A stretch of DNA of 64,000 nucleotides from Aspidiotus rigidus (taxonomy: Eukaryota; Arthropoda; Insecta; Hemiptera; Diaspididae). The position numbers were made by a program, and so were the translations under genes. The notes beneath the pieces are model-generated. The model was not told the origin of the DNA. It worked only from the letters and a program-made list of their open reading frames with translations, and did not search any database. This document shows, one piece after another, positions 32,537-45,800 of this stretch (within the stretch, counting starts at the first letter, position 1; each line of letters opens with the position of its first letter). The stretch spans positions 186,001 to 250,000 of the forward strand of contig JAVHKY010000075.1 of the NCBI GenBank assembly GCA_035079385.1, written 5' to 3'.

Positions 32537-33655
32537 ATGGTAAGTATCGAAACGAAGAAGTTCTTCATAATTTTTTGATGACAATAATATCATGGAACTG
32601 AAGAAAGTTCTCAACCAACGTCTTAAAGATTAATCTTTCTTTCTCTTTTTAATATTTCAGTCTGTAACCTTACATACAGATATTGGTGATCTGAAGATTG
32701 AACTGTACTGCGAATTGTGTCCCAAAACATGTGAGGTATGTTCGGTACAGCGTAGGTTTTCTTTTTTCCTTCTCGTCACCTAATTAATTTTCTTCGGACA
32801 CCTTTCCTATTTCGCCCTGTTTCAGAATTTTCTTGCACTGTGTGCTTCGAACTATTACGATGGATGTTTATTTCATCGAAACATAAAAGGTTTCATCGTT
32901 CAAACCGGGGACCCTACGAATACCGGAAAAGGGGGTACGTCAATTTGGGGAACTAAATTTCCGGATGAATTCAAAGAGAATCTAAAAGTACGTGTTTGAT
33001 TATAATCTATCAAATCACTGTGCGTCAGAGGAACGACTTCATTGTGATCTTAATTTGCAGCATTCTGAACGTGGAATGATTTCAATGGCGAACAACGGAC
33101 CTAATACGAATGGTAGCCAATTTTTCATATCATACGCCGGTCATACTCATCTAGATTTGAAATACACAGTTTTTGGGAAGTATGTATTAAACTATCGACG
33201 AACTTCATAAAATTTAGAATAATAATCGGTACAAAGCACATGATTCAAAGATCTTGTGCCTTAATGTTGAGAAAACACTTGTGATCTTCTTCGTTGTGAT
33301 CGAAGTAGAAGGAGTTATAATAACTTATATCAGGAGATAGAAATAGAGAGGAACAAGGGATGTGGTTGCACAATTACAGAAGATCATCCATTTTTGAATG
33401 AATTTTCCTCCCTATGCATGAACAGTGAACGAATTCGAGAATGTGCTACCACTTTCTTTTCTTAATCACCTGTAATACTTCTATTCATATTTGTATCCAA
33501 GTAATGACTTAAAACTTCTTTTTCTTAGATTGATTGATGGATTCGAAGTATTAGATGAACTGGAAAAATTACCTGTAAATTCGAAGACGTATAGGCCATT
33601 GAACGATACGCGAATAAATCGAATTACAATTCACGCTAATCCCTTAGCTGGATGA
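32537..33655 (+). CDS. PPIL3: Peptidyl-prolyl cis-trans isomerase-like 3 (spliceosomal cyclophilin)
   Basis: Cyclophilins catalyse proline cis-trans isomerisation; PPIL3 is found with the spliceosome. Five exons join in phase: 32537-32539, 32661-32735, 32826-32987, 33061-33179 and 33529-33655. They give 161 residues, the same length as human PPIL3. Recognisable are [58 protein letters not shown], the active-site region [17 protein letters not shown] and [20 protein letters not shown]. Catalytic-type residues are present (R of FHR, F..Q of GFIVQ, the QFFI run). The first coding exon is only the ATG, directly followed by GTAAGT. Poly(A) signals AATAAA lie at 34042-34047 and 34093-34098. Confidence 0.97.
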
Positions 33656-34041
33656 GACAAAACTTTCGCAATGTTTTACTGCCCATTGTTTGAATGTCAA
33701 GTATGTGATAGTCTAAAGAATGATGAATTCGAGAATTCGGACGTGAAAATTTCGTGGATGAATGAACGAGCTAAGTATTGTTTGAAAAATGTATTCATTT
33801 TATTTGCTGGAGACATCTTTGACATCAATTCCTTCTGCTTCAATCCTGTATACTTGTGTGGGAAAGTTTTTGTCAAACGAAGTTTCAGAGAAAAGTATAG
33901 ACTTCAGATATTTTTGTTTTCAACGGGCTATGTAGAATAGAGTTGGTATTATTGTTACCATCTTTTTTTGGAGTTGAGGTGGAAGTTTGTAATTCAATTT
34001 TGTATAGCTAGTATTTTAAGATTCTTTTCTTACGATTGCGA

Positions 34042-34098
34042 AATAAATGGTCAACTCATAAGAATAACTTTTTGTAATACGATTAAGCTAACAATAAA
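34042..34098 (+). terminator. PPIL3 polyadenylation signals
   Basis: AATAAA hexamers at 34042-34047 and 34093-34098, about 390-440 bp after the PPIL3 stop codon. The intervening 3' UTR holds an 89-codon frame with no family match. Confidence 0.5.
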
Positions 34099-34099
34099 A

Positions 34100-35380
34100 T
34101 ACGATTAACGTTTCATTCATATTTATGGATAACAGACAGTTGTGAAACAAATAAACTAGGAAAGAAGAAAAGGAAAGAAACATGAAAATATTTGCTTTTT
34201 CCAATACTTTTAATAAAGCACCCGTATGATATCGTTTAATATTCAAGCACATTATAATCATAATATACCTACATTGAGGAATAAAAGTTTTAGAAAAAAA
34301 TTAATTAAATACGAAATTGGAATGAAAATAGAATTAGATCTCGCGAAGAAATAAATTACATATTATTTCATAAAAATAATAACTTAATATCGATCGAGAT
34401 ATTTGGATAGTTTTGATTTGAAAATCAACTTGCAACTTCAATAGCAACGATCAAGAACAGGATAATCATAGGTAAAAGTAATGGGAAGAAGCAATTCGAA
34501 GGTAATTTTGCATACCTGTAAAATTATTAAGATAACTAGAAGAACAGAACGACAAATAAAATAAACGTTTACATACGCAAGTAAATTATGACTAGAATAA
34601 TGAAATAAAGTAGCATTTAATCGATAATCAACATTATTCACGAATCTTAAACGAAAATAGCCTTGTGGAAAGAACAACCATTCTTTAAAAAATGAAAAAA
34701 CGGAAGAAGGAAAGAATTTCGCATAACGATGTTGTATACGTAAATTAGCGAAACGTACTAATTAGAATGATATGCAAATTTACGTGTACAAAACTGAACA
34801 TCGAATGTCTGATAGGCGACATTTACTTCGTACAAAAATCTAGGACTTATCACCAGTACCTTAATCGAAAGAATTATTATCATTATCATTATAATAATAG
34901 TACAATACGGTTGGTTCCCTATCAAGAGATTGTGTTATGTGAATAATTGACTTCGAGATACTGAAAATCAACCTCAACACAGAAGGAATGTAAAAATTTG
35001 AATATTCTGAAATCTAAACGATATTTTCTGAAATGAAATTCATCACATGAAAAGTGAAATCAAATCTATAATAAAAATAGTTTCTCGATACTTTCCTATT
35101 CGAATTTTGTTTTTTTCTTTTCCTCAGATTGATGATAGTAAGAGTACAAATATTCCATAACAATAACTGAGAGTCACATTCAACGTTCACGACAAGCTTT
35201 TTCATTTCCTAATCATACAGAAATACCTCAGACGAGGACAAAAAAAAAGTATGAATAAAAGATTAGAATAACGAAAGTGATAACAACGATATTAGTAATA
35301 ATCAAGAAGAAAATAAAAAAACATTTCATACAACTTATCGACGCCGACTCGGACTGAGCAGAGGAACGTATTAAGGTAGA
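34100..35380. other. Intergenic; no gene seen
   Basis: Very AT-rich sequence between the convergent 3' ends of PPIL3 and SYAP1, with no recognised exon or repeat. Confidence 0.5.
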
Positions 35381-35386
35381 TTTATT
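35381..35386 (-). terminator. SYAP1 polyadenylation signal
   Basis: AATAAA on the minus strand about 230 bp after the SYAP1 stop codon. Confidence 0.5.
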
Positions 35387-35613
35387 ATTTTGTTCTCATT
35401 AATAAATAAAGCTGGTAGGTAGCGATCGCAATATCCATTCTTCACCATGGTTGATACCTATTCGATCGCAACGCGCTCAGTCCTCGCCGCAGAAAAAACG
35501 ACTTTCAACAACTTAAAACGGAACTTATTCATAAAACAAAAGGATAAATGTTTTTGATAAATTACGTCATTAAGAATTCAAGTAGACTCATTGTTCGTCA
35601 ATTTGAGATTATT

Positions 35614-38339
35614 TTATTTCAAATCTGGAAATTCGTCAACCGTTGTTTTATCTGCCAACGTTTTCCATTCAGAATCGTGTCCGGCGTCGTTTACTACTTC
35701 GAAACCACATACTTCTTCATCAAGTTCTTTCTCCCATTCACGTTCTGCAAGAAGAAAATTTAGTTCTAGTCTTCAGATCATTTGAAATGCCCTACGTTCC
35801 TGACAGGGCATAAAATAATTAATTCTCTGAAAAATGCATAATGAATTAGACGCATCAGGACTACTTCACTTTAGGTTTGGTGAACATCAAACGCTTCAAA
35901 CAAGGAGATGAGAAATTGTGGTTTTACGAGAACCCATATCGTTGACCCGAGCTCTGAAATTGGATCTCGGAGAAACTGATATACTGTACTTATGGCCGTC
36001 GACTAATTTTAGGATGGAAGAAACTACAGTGTGAAATAAAAGGAAAGAGAGAAAAAAAAAATACTAGAACCGAGGACATACATTTTACGGTATTTTGAAA
36101 ATTCTTATTATTGTTTTCTGAGTGTAAGACGTTGAATAGATTTTCGTCCACTATGCAATGACTTAACTTTTCTATCCAAGAATCATACGTTTAGCCTTTA
36201 TGCAGAACAGTTTATTCAAGGTAAAGTTTTCGTGAATCGCCAGATATTAGTCTTGAATTATTTTCGACCAATTTCACTAGTTCAGAACAGAAGGACTCAT
36301 ACTACAGAGAGAAAATTCAACAATTGAAATCCAAATAAATAGAACCAAAGTAGTATTTCAGGAGTTCAGCCAATATTTCAAAGTTTATCTCTACACCTCT
36401 TTTTGTTAAAATTACGAAATTTGTAACTTACCCTCTATATTATCATCATCAGATCTTTTACGCGACGCTTGCTCTTCGGATGCCGCCATCGAAGATAATT
36501 CGTTAGCTTGACAAATTAATCCAACTCGGTAGAAATAATTCCGCCAGAACTTTTCTTCATTTATACTACAATCGAGCAAACAAATGATTATCTCACGTAC
36601 AATCGATCAAATTTTTTGAAAATTCCACAACCGATACTTACACTCTAGGAACGAGTTCGAAACGCATTGCCTCTAAATTGGGATCTTCGGCCAGTGTAGC
36701 CATGGCGACTGGATAGGATACTTCGTAGTTGAATTGGAAATCTGCTCCGGCTGGTGGACTTCGGACAAAGTTTTTCTTGTCCTAAATTCGTGATCGGATC
36801 ATAAAATAAAATCGTCACAATAAGATATAAGGTTCATCAAAACTTACCGTCGACAAAGCTAAACACTGTTCTTTCAGAGCAGTTTCATTAGGGCATCCAC
36901 TCCAAGGGGGCATGGCCGCACCGCAATTTGTTTGCTCTTTTTGCTTGATGAACGCTTCTTGTTCCTTATTGAATTCGCCAAGTATGCTCTGAAAATAGGA
37001 CATGCGATTAGACACGATATTCGTAAAATAGAGTCATCGTATATCAATTTTATCAGTTTATTGGAAAATCGTAAGACTTACATTTTCTCCAACTGACTTC
37101 TTGATTTTAACGCTTGCTTCAGAGACAGTCTTTCCAGCTTTATTAACGGCCGAGTAGATAAAATTTCCTATATTTTTAGCACTTTCCAAGGCTTTTGATG
37201 AAACTAAAAAAAAAAACAGAAAACATGGGAGTAAATAGAATATCAATAATTCACCGAAGACGCAGTTCATGAGCTGAAATGCTCTAGAGTAGTTGTTACG
37301 ATTAAGAAAAATTTACCAATTAATGACGATTAAAAGGGATACTTTCGTCGATTTTTTTTTTTGAGAATTGTGAAAACTCACGGTGTTCGGTATTAAGAAG
37401 AAAAATATAGAAATCGTGGTATTTCATGTTTACATTGAAAACATTCCTTCATATTAGGCAATATAAAATTCTGCACGACCAAACATTTAAAGTCGATCGT
37501 ATCGCAAACGAACGATAAATATACGCGTACTTTCAACTAAGGTTTTTATGAGAAAGGTTCTTCCAAACGACCCAACTCAAATTACGCAAACTTCAATTAT
37601 GAGGAGTATAACTTTGAAAGATTCAAGTAGATTACAAACTTTCGTTGTCTGATAAGAATTACCTGCACTTCGAGCAGTTTCCTCATCAATTTCTTCGTCA
37701 GAAATCGGAGCTACACTATCGGCACCTCCCGTGGCGCTGAAATCGTGATACACAAGACAATGAAATCATGATATGATTCACCATAGTTATGTTTACCTAA
37801 CTGAATCAACTATTTCACATTGTATTACCTCGAATCATCCTCGTCATCAGCTTCATCAATCGAGCCTCGAATAGATGCATCCGTTTCTGGGGATTCTGGA
37901 GCTGCATCTGTCGCTCCTGCAGTTTCGTCACTTTTTGAGGGTTTGCGTAGATTGGTGAATCCTCCACCCAACCAGTTGGTCATCTGATTTTTGACGTTCC
38001 CCAACATTTCTAAACGACTTACTTTGGGTGAACTGCAAAACGATACAAAACATAGGCGTTACCAAATTTAAAATTGTTCCGAGTTCCTACAAGTTTGCAT
38101 TCACTTTTTCCAAAATTATTATCAGGCTTAGCTGGTGAAAGCTAAGCTTTTCATGACGTTCAAAGGTAAAAAACTCCAGCTCACCCGGATTCTTTCGACT
38201 CGAGATTCTGAACATCTCGAACATCCTTCGGAGACTCTGCGACATCTTGTTCTTCTCCATCTAGGTTGTTAGCAGATGCTTCACGATCTTGTTTTTTTTT
38301 CATCCAGCTTGATACCTGGTTAGTGAATCCGGAGAACAT
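35614..38339 (-). CDS. SYAP1: Synapse-associated protein 1 / Sap47-like, BSD domain
   Basis: SYAP1 is linked to Akt signalling in mammals; its fly homologue Sap47 is a synaptic protein. Eight coding exons join in phase on the minus strand: 38339-38185, 38032-37829, 37736-37663, 37203-37082, 36988-36848, 36781-36642, 36565-36432 and 35744-35614, giving 366 residues. After an acidic, low-complexity N-terminus comes SALESAKNIGNF-like helical sequence (SSKALESAKNIGNFIYSAVN) and KTVSEASVKIKKSVGEN, then ILGEFNKEQEAFIKQK. The BSD domain (residues about 240-295) shows FQFNYEVSYPVAMATLAEDP, MRFELVPRVI and the hallmark FWRNYFYRV. The acidic C-terminus contains EREWEKELDEEV. MFSGFTNQVSSW is chosen as start, because upstream in-frame codons lie beyond an acceptor-like TTCAACTCAG, suggesting a spliced 5' UTR. 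Confidence 0.93.
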
Positions 38340-39780
38340 TCTAGCAGCTCTGAGTTGAATTTGAACGTTAAAAAAAACTACAACGCTCGACAAACGATAT
38401 TAAATTCGAGAAGAGTAAATCATCAAAATGAAAATATTGAAAAATAGAGTGAATCAAATTGACTACATACGATACAGAATGAGTCTCTGATCTCAGAAAA
38501 AGTGAATACGAAAAAGTTTCTTCTCTTATCGTTGTAAGCAGTTTTCGATTTCAAACAAAAACAATTAACTGCGCGTTTTCAGTTTCGCAACTATACTATC
38601 GCGATATTGTGATAAGAACTTGGGAACGCAAATTGTCTCTATTCGGTTACCGTTGATACTTGCCTATTCTGTTCCCCCTTTCTACACAGGTTGGCTCTTC
38701 CCTTTCGCAGAATGTTGATCGCGAAAAGAAAAAAGACGGGACAAACTCGGAAAGCGCTTGCGTGGCGCATTCAATAAAGACAGGATGCTATAGCGCAAAT
38801 CGTAATCCAAATTTTGAATGTATAGAGAGCCCAGAGCTGCATGACTTCCATTTTTTTTCTCAATGTATACTTACCGTACGATATTAAAACGAGCTTATCT
38901 AAAGAACAAGTAGCGAGAAATGGCGGAGCTATGATTGAGATGTTTGATTTATAGGTTCAATAAATATAAATAAAGGCGTCAATCCCAAAGAGAGCAGTTC
39001 ATAGAAGTATGTTTACTAACAGTATTTAAACGTTGAGAAGTCCTAAGAAAGTGCTAGAAAAACTGGAAGAGGGAAATTTGTACAAATTACGGATGATACC
39101 GAATAAGACTATGTCTCGAAATGAATACGTTCACAGATACGGCGCGATAAAAAATCAAGTTTGAACAATCACCTACTTTTTTGTCTTCTATTGCTTGCCA
39201 TGAAACACATTAGAAATGAGAACACTCAGGGAATGATGGTAATTATGGAGAACTAGCTCAGTGATATGTTCTTCGAACTTCGACCATTTCAACGGTTGAA
39301 GTTTTCAAACAAGATGAACTAATCTTCCAGTGCGCGGGTAACAATAGGAATATAATATACTACGTGAACGTAATATAAAAACGGGTTTTACTCACGACTC
39401 CCTTACAAGAAAAAATAAATAGAATAAAATTTTTAAAAAAATTGAACAATAAAGGAAAAACACAGTACATAAAATTAACACAAATTACAATACAATGCAT
39501 TATAGCCCAAAAACAAAATAAAAGCTGAACTGCAGTATATATAATAAACTATAAAAATTACAATAGAAATTTTAAGGAAGTTTTCTAAAAATCATACAAA
39601 GGTTTTGAACAAAATTTTTACATGAGTCAAAATTATATTTGCCGACCTTATAAGTAATTTACAATTACAATTACTATATACGAGCATCTTGACGACCTTA
39701 CTACCTGCCGGAATAGTTTATAAAATAATGTTAGTATGACTAACAATAAGAATGTACTATAGGAATCAGGAAAACATTGC
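38340..39780. other. Intergenic; SYAP1 5' region and woc 3' flank
   Basis: It probably includes a non-coding first exon of SYAP1 (acceptor just before its ATG). No other gene, repeat or recognised motif is seen. The 39420-39640 part is A-rich. Confidence 0.4.
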
Positions 39781-39783
39781 GCT

Positions 39784-39789
39784 TTTAAT
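39784..39789 (-). terminator. Possible polyadenylation signal of the woc/ZMYM gene
   Basis: ATTAAA on the minus strand, about 54 bp after the stop codon at 39845-39843. Confidence 0.4.
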
Positions 39790-39842
39790 AAATATTGCTT
39801 ACAGTAACAAAAATCATAAAATGCTGTGAAAAATGGAGAAAT

Positions 39843-42800
39843 TTAAGACGCTAGAAGCGCAATGTTCACTTCCTTAACCATGAGAATACGGTGCAATATC
39901 TTCTTCAAAATCTCTCTCTGTAAGGGCATTGTTGAATACCAGACAGGACTGTCAGGTACACACGAACTTTCAGGTTGCAGGTAGAACAAGTCAGTACGTT
40001 GTTTCACACTTTCAGGACTGGAAAACAGGAAAAACGATTCGAATACTTGCTTTTAACGGAAGGCTCGATTACTATTCATTAGTATTACGTCATCAATACA
40101 TACCATTTACTCAAATAAAATTCGTACAACTTAACTGGGCATCTTAATGGATTTCCCTCATTCTCATGTTGTTCATACATTTTCTTTTTTCGCGAATTCG
40201 GAGCATCTACGACAAGACAAAAGAATACTGCATTAGATCACCAGCAAAAAAAAAAAAATGTTCATTAAGAAAAGAACGAAAATTAAGTACCTAATGCTGC
40301 TTGCGGCGGATAGAAACGTAATAGAATATTACGATTAGGGGCTGGGGACCCCGGTTTACTGTTAAGTACAGTCGAATTTCGTTTCCAATGCTTCATGATA
40401 TGTGAAAATGATAATTGCATATGTTCTTCTATGGTCTGTAAGGAGTAAAAGAGGTACGTTGTATCAACTGCGAGATGAGCAAAAATTTATAGGATAAACA
40501 TTGTTTCGATTTACCGTCAAATTAAAATATTTGGTATTGAAAAACATAAGCGTAGCCAACAAAACGTGAGGAGAGAAAGCTCCAAGCTGTTTGCTTTCCC
40601 ACAAATGTTCTTCTTCGACTCGAGTAAGAATATATTCTAGATCACAGAACATTGAATTAGGTAGATAATAAATTGGATAATTATCTCTCGTACAGGAATT
40701 TAAGCTTACGGGTTGATTCGTTGATTTCAGAAAATTTAACGGCTTCTTCGTCCAGAGCGTCGGTGAATTGATCATACAGAGGATCAGTGAAAATATTATC
40801 AACACGACCGTTTTCTGAAAGATACTGCTGAATACTGAGGCATAAATAATAGATAGTATCAGGCGCGTATTCACTTCCGTTTGGTTTGCGTATCTCTTTT
40901 ACAAAACGACACAAGAGATAATTAAGCTCGTCGGTCGTAAGTTTCAGGATATTCGTATTGAAAGTTTTCGCTTTCTTATTGGCGGCTGCCGCAGCTTGTT
41001 CAATTTGTTCGTTTTTCTGCAAAATCCATTGTTTCCAGCCTCGGATACCGATGGTATACTGTAATGAATACAGTAATCCGGTCATTCGCATGGTTTCACA
41101 AACATTAGTAATCGATTAAAAATTAAACTCTTACTTTCAAATACATGCCCGCGTCCGGTCGGTCACCATCATTCGCTACCGACGTAGACGAATTTGCCTG
41201 TGAATTCTTTTTCACGACAGGTCCGTTGGTCGAGGGTGGATCTGAGTCGCCAGCAGACTGTTGTGATTGAGATTGTTGTTGAGATTGTCGTCTACGGGTT
41301 TTAATAGGGGGAGCTTCGGCCAATGCTTTCTGTTGCTCCTGAACACGTTTACGTGTACGTGGTCTTTCCATCTCTACATCAGACTCATCGGTATTCGTTA
41401 CTTTCTCTGCAAACAGAAATTTACTCGTCCTAACGGTCGTCTTTCCAACAATTTAAAGAAATTAATGAAACCGAAGAGGGGAGTGATTTCGATATTGGAC
41501 GACTTAACTTACGATCTATATTACTATTCGGGTGATAAAATTACTGTGTAAATTTAATGCGAATGAGTAGAAAAAGTTGTAGGGAATAACCTTCACTAAT
41601 TCATGGTTTTAGATGCCATTGTGATAGGATATATGCTGTTTTTGGAACACCTCGACCTACGTATCGTATATTTAGCACCCGCTTAGTATAGAACAATAGT
41701 GTTCTAATTACCAGAAGCTTTTGCAGTTGGTGTTATAGTATTCGAAGCCAATTCAGCTTCCAAGTCAACACTCCGTGAATTCGATGTTTCCTTAGAAATA
41801 TCGTTCGAAGCTTTCGAGGACATTTCTTCGTCAACATCATCCGCAGCCGATGACTTCGGATCTGGTAGAGCTTCACTTTCCTCTGTAATAACAAAAAGTA
41901 CTTGTAAGAACACAACAAAATATCATTTGTTACCATCTAAGAACGATCAATCATCAATCCGACCTGTATCAGTATCATCTTGTAGAGGCGCGTTTTCGTC
42001 GAGATTTTCGCTATCGGTAACTTCGTCTTCTGCTGGTTCTTCGCTCGCTACCATTTTCGCCATAACAAGCAAATCAGCCTCGTATGGGTTGCTTGGAGTT
42101 CTATCAAGTATTTCCTAGAATATCAAGCAATTGTCATTACGTCAATTTAAATTACCAAAAAATCGTTATCGGATTTCACGAACAGTTCGTGCAAATGAAA
42201 GGACAGCTGAGGTGATTTTAAGGCTACAACGTGGGAAAAACTGAATTTCAAACATCCGTTATATTCCTTGATAGATTATAAACCGTATTACAAGTAGAGT
42301 GCGAGCACATTAAACGATAATCAGATTATGCAGTCTAATCAGTGTTAAACTCAAGACGTGAATGCTATTGATTGCTTTTTACCATTAATTACACGAGCCA
42401 ATTCGATTGGACTTGTGTTCACCGACAGTATCAAGGGTAAATGAAGAACTTGATCTGACGTGGGTATTTACTATTAGAGTGCGTGCACATTAAATGGTTA
42501 TCAGATTAAATGCAATTTGATCAGTATTTGTATGATAGTGCCAATAAAAAACATTCAGATGACCGGTCTATAAGTCTTTCTTACGTTAAGAACTGAGAAA
42601 AAGTTGACAGAAATTTGCTGAAACGAATGCAATTTAAATGTCAAAATACCTTCATCTTTGCAGTGAGTCCTTTGAAAGTTTTTTGTGTAGTTGGAATAAA
42701 TACCGGTACCGGAATTGGTACGGGAAACGGTACAGGATCCGGGTAAGGAACCGAATACATCACAGGTACTGGCACATAAATAGGAACCGGAATCGGTAAG

Positions 42801-45800
42801 ATCGCTGGATACTTGGAAGACTCTTCTGTAAGAAAAAATGAAAATCATACCGACATGAACTTGAAATACGTCTTTAAAGCCAATGAAATGAAAGTCTCAC
42901 CAGTTTGACTTCCAACTGATTCATTTGCAGGTTTACACATCACGGATTTATTTGTTGTCAGTGGCCTGCACTGTGTACTTTTATTAGCCACCTCTTTCGG
43001 CTCCGGTGGTTTCACAATAATCTGCTGCACATATTTCGTTTGTTTCTGCGAATGTACAGATGATGAGGAAGTGATGACCGGTGAGAGACTAGTAGCTGAA
43101 GTACTGACCATTGTGATGGGACTAGCAACCTGAAACGAAGATCTTCATTTATACCTTTCTATTAAGATGAATCGAAGAAAATGTGTTTTATTTACTTTAA
43201 GCGTTGTTCCTGAGGCAGTGATTTGAGGAATAAATCCATTTGCAATTGCCACTTTTGGTTTTGCAACTGTCACAACGTTGGCTGAAAATTGAATAGGCAT
43301 TGAATTATTCGACAAAAAAAAAAAAAAAAAAAAAAACGAACACTCAATATATCAGAGAATCTAATTTATGAGACTTTCTAAAACGTTACAAGCGACTTTA
43401 TCTCAAAGAACGATTATACGATAAATTTATTTATTTATTTTGAATGAATAAATAACTCGAACATTTCACCCGTAACTGCTTCAATAAATTGTGAGTTGCA
43501 TGCACAGGTCAGTTTTACATTTTCGTCTACACCCAAATTTTAACCGTCTCATTTTCAGCGTTGTTGATCTCAAATTGACTGAATTTCGTGTAAATACAAT
43601 AAATACGTACAAAATGAAATAAAAAAAGATAAAATTTGCAACAAAGAACGAACATAACGAAAATTCTCTACAGGAATAAAAATTCTTACTCCTTCATGTA
43701 CTGCAATTTTTTATCGCTTTGATACTTCAGTATGAGAGATAGTTCATCATTTCAAGTAGGTATTTAGAGAATTATATCATCAAAATATTTTTAACGCTGC
43801 ATTTTTTTGTTTTTTCCTCTAAAAAGATACTAATAAAATTTTAGACAAAAATTAAATAAATAACTCACAATTTAGAGCTTTCGTAGATATCACCGGCGAC
43901 GCTATAACTTTTTTTGGTTCGCCTACAAAATTACAACATTTTTAATAGAATCGACATGTTGGAATACAACCGAGGAAAAAAAAAATCAGAAAAGTGTTCA
44001 CAACCTAAAGGCACAGGCGCGGTAGTGATGATACTGGTTTTGCTAAGGTCTGCATTATTCAATATATTATTTTTTGAATACTGCGTTTGGAAGTTCATCA
44101 CGCAATTATACGAACAAAAATTTCGTATCGTTGCATCTGACATGGTAAGATGGTATTGTGCATTTGAAATAACTGAACAAAAATCACATTTGATTCTACG
44201 AAAGGGCAGACAAAAAAAGAACAAAATAAGTAATCACTGTTTTTTCAGTCATAAAAGATTTATCGTTCGAACTTCGAAGTAGGATCTTACTTGCGAAAAG
44301 TGGTCGCGTTTATCGAAACATGATACAACGTGAGACAGTTGATCGAACACAAATACGCAGTCAGATTGTTCGACGTTTTCTTAATCATATCAAAATTATA
44401 TTTTTTTACCTAGAACGTTAAAAGATCAGTTTTATAATGGCACACGACTCCCTACAATAATGAAAAAATTGGACCAATGCTCGAATGCATGACTCACCTT
44501 ACACCAACTACAAGGAACAATCTTGCGCCTGAACAAGATGAAAACATTAGTGCAAACTTTACTGCAGAATTTGAAGGAAACATCGTCATGAAATACGAAA
44601 ATACTTCCAGCACAATTAGGCTCATAATATTTTTTGCATATATGACATTGATCTGTAAAAAGAAGAAAAAATATACATAAAAATTGGTATACCGAAACGT
44701 ATCCTAAACTCTGTAAGAGATGCATTTGTCCATATTACTAGAGATACATACTCCTAGGTTGACGTTTTACCTGATATATATTTCTAGTCTGTATAAGAAG
44801 GGGGGGGGGGTGTGTGGAAGTAATAAGGCAAAAGTTTTATAAATCTTCAACCAAAATGAATAGACACAAGGCCTCTTTCTAATATTTGTCATTATTGCGT
44901 TGGTAAATGAATAGTTTTGGAAAACCTGGGCCAATGAAGGGAGGATACGCGATAAAAATCATTTCAAAGAATGAAAAAACGTACAAATCTAACGTGTTCC
45001 ACGTTTTGAATATTTAGTTGCACTGAAAATAAGATAATTGAGGGGAGGCGCCGAATTTTTATGAAATTTCTTCACATTTTTCAATGCATAAGAGGTAAAA
45101 AAAAAAACTGCCTAGTTATTGAAAACAATTCTAGAAATAGTAGAAATTGATTCACCTGTTTCAGATATATTGTTGGCAAACTTGAACGCACTAAAACAAA
45201 CTTCACTGCAGAGGAACATCGTTTTACCTTCGATCAGGACCTGAAATTCCACAATCTTTTTTGTCGTACAAACCGTGCATTCGTCTTCGATTTCTGGAAA
45301 CGGTTTTTTGAGGTTCAAGCAATCGAACAACTTTTTACAACTCGTCGAACAAAATTCCTGAAATAAGAAGGTATCACGGTACATCAATCAGAAAACTTCA
45401 CTCTCGATATCGAACACTGCTACTCGACGTACCCTCGTGGAATGTTTGTCATCTGAAGTTACGCGAATGGTATTCTCTATTTTAGTTACATCCTTTTGAC
45501 AATATCCACACGATTTCAGTACTTTTTTAAATTCTTCCAAACAAGTACCCGAGCAAAACTGACGTGCCTCCAGGCCAAAACGAACGGCATACTTTCCCAT
45601 ACTCGTATGAGGTACCGATTTCTCGCACTGAGAAAATTGACAATAAGATCCGTTTTTCTTTTGGTAACGATCTACCGAATGGAAGATAACCATCACGTTA
45701 ACGTTACCTTCTTCTTTATCCAATATCGATGTTCAGTTCATAAAATTAACTCACTTAGGCAGTCGTCATTACAAAACTCCATCGCCTCCCAAGATAAAAC

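Noticed and set aside
33671..33940. An 89-codon plus frame right after PPIL3
   Set aside because: It lies in the PPIL3 3' UTR before the poly(A) signals and matches nothing I recognise.
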